Of a DNA stretch of 14,489 bases, positions 13,747 through 14,489 are shown in pieces. Made by a program: the position numbers and the translations under genes. The first letter of the stretch is position 1. Each line of letters opens with the position of its first letter. The stretch is taken from positions 1-14,489 of the forward strand of contig CADCPD010000035.1 in NCBI GenBank assembly GCA_902803265.1, read 5' to 3'. This stretch comes from an uncultured bacterium. Its GTDB lineage: Bacteria > Cyanobacteriota > Vampirovibrionia > Gastranaerophilales > Gastranaerophilaceae. The notes under the pieces are model-generated. The model did no database searches. It was given only the letters and a program-made list of their open reading frames with translations, and was not told where the DNA came from.

Positions 13747-14489
13747 CTAATTTTGAAGTGCTTTTTTTATAGATTCTTCAAATGGAGCTCTTAAAATACC
13801 TTTTTCTGTAATTATTCCTGTTATAAGTTCGTTAGGAGTAACATCAAAACCCGGATTTATAAAATTTATACCTTCTGCACAAATTGTTTTTCCGTTAATA
13901 TGTGAAACTTCTTCGTGAGAACGTTCTTCAATCGGAATTTCTTTACCCGATTTTATATTACCGTCTATTGTTGATATTGGTGCAGCAATATAGAACGGAA
14001 CATTGTGATATTTTGCAGCTATTGCAACTGTATAAGTTCCAATTTTATTTGCAGTATCACCGTTTGCAGCAATTCTATCCGCACCCACAACAACCATATC
14101 AATCATACCTTTACTCATAAAATACGAACACATACCATCCGTTATCAAAGTAACAGGTATTCCGTCAGTTTTTAATTCAAAAGTTGTAAGTCTTGCACCT
14201 TGTTGACGAGGTCTTGTTTCATCGGCAAAAACCTGAATAGTATTGTCTTTTGCATAAGCAGAACGGATAACACCAAGAGCTGTTCCATAAGCAACAGTGG
14301 CAAGAGCTCCTGCGTTACAGTGAGTAAGAATAGTTGCTCCTTTTGGAACAACTTCAGCTCCATATTCGCCCATTTTTTTATTTATTTCAATATCTTCATT
14401 TTCAAGTCTTTTCCCATTTTCGATTAATTCCTGTACAATTCCATTAACGTCAGATTTCGAATTTAGAATAAGCTCTTTTTGTTTTTTAC
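13747..14489 (-). CDS. mtnA: S-methyl-5-thioribose-1-phosphate isomerase, 5' end outside window
   Basis: The minus-strand frame stays open from the stop at 13747 to the window edge, well past the ATG at 14373. Upstream in-frame codons read as family-like sequence (ELILNSKSDVNGIVQELI), so that ATG is internal. About 247 residues are present, the C-terminal two thirds of the usual ~345-360. The enzyme converts methylthioribose-1-phosphate to methylthioribulose-1-phosphate in methionine salvage. The catalytic Cys lies in ILTHCNAGALATV, and the catalytic Asp in VVVGADRIAANGDTANKIGT, which also carries the family's N-G-D-x-x-N-K-I-G-T signature. ADETRPRQQGARLT is the phosphate-binding region shared with eIF2B-like proteins. 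Those motifs favour MtnA over ribose-1,5-bisphosphate isomerase, but the N-terminus is not visible. No other salvage gene is in the window. Confidence 0.93.
   Translation of the reverse strand, partial: KKQKELILNSKSDVNGIVQELIENGKRLENEDIEINKKMGEYGAEVVPKGATILTHCNAGALATVAYGTALGVIRSAYAKDNTIQVFADETRPRQQGARLTTFELKTDGIPVTLITDGMCSYFMSKGMIDMVVVGADRIAANGDTANKIGTYTVAIAAKYHNVPFYIAAPISTIDGNIKSGKEIPIEERSHEEVSHINGKTICAEGINFINPGFDVTPNELITGIITEKGILRAPFEESIKKALQN

Noticed and set aside
14371..14373. ATG at 14373 as the start of mtnA
   Set aside because: The frame continues with MtnA-like residues to the window end; the protein would also be about 140 residues too short.

Overview
The window is AT-rich bacterial DNA (roughly 30% GC by eye) with good AAGGAGG-type ribosome binding sites. 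The taxon cannot be fixed from sequence alone. A low-GC anaerobe or gut lineage fits best. The archaeal/anaerobe-style split glutamate synthase, the alpha-type glutamine synthetase, the TPR-glycosyltransferase and the heptanucleotide repeats would suit either a non-photosynthetic cyanobacterial relative (Gastranaerophilales/Melainabacteria) or a clostridial lineage. This placement is inference.

Region 1 (1-6914) is nitrogen assimilation. A three-gene glutamate synthase operon on the + strand encodes a glutaminase subunit (5' end outside the window), an FMN/ferredoxin-domain synthase subunit, and an unusual fusion of the GXGXG domain, a GltD-type FAD oxidoreductase and a C-terminal ferredoxin domain. 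Facing it is glnA on the - strand, with a near-consensus promoter. Together they form a GS-GOGAT module that captures ammonium as glutamine and turns it into glutamate. Between them are a MITE/REP-like repeat and a divergent pair: a small XRE-type regulator and a 67-residue protein. The two promoters of the pair share their -10 region.

Region 2 (6915-8796) holds a short DegT-like putative PLP enzyme and, convergent to it, a DMT/EamA transporter. The two stop codons are separated by an array of exactly 7-bp units that changes orientation halfway and can fold into a long hairpin.

Region 3 (9068-11766, - strand) is a likely operon: a TPR/GT9-like glycosyltransferase, a YczE/YitT-type membrane protein, and a small matrixin-like metalloprotease translationally coupled to the membrane protein (TAATG overlap). 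Divergent from it, region 4 (11859-13633, + strand) encodes an exported protein of unknown function followed 14 nt later by a polysaccharide pyruvyl transferase-like protein. Both sides suggest cell-surface glycan or envelope work.

Region 5 (13747-14489, - strand) is the C-terminal two thirds of MtnA, methylthioribose-1-phosphate isomerase of methionine salvage. It runs off the right edge.

No tRNA, rRNA, CRISPR array or transposase was recognised. The items most worth a second look are the inverted heptamer array, the overlapping divergent promoters of the xre/67-aa pair, the fused GXGXG-GltD-ferredoxin subunit, and the leaderless matrixin coupled to a membrane protein.
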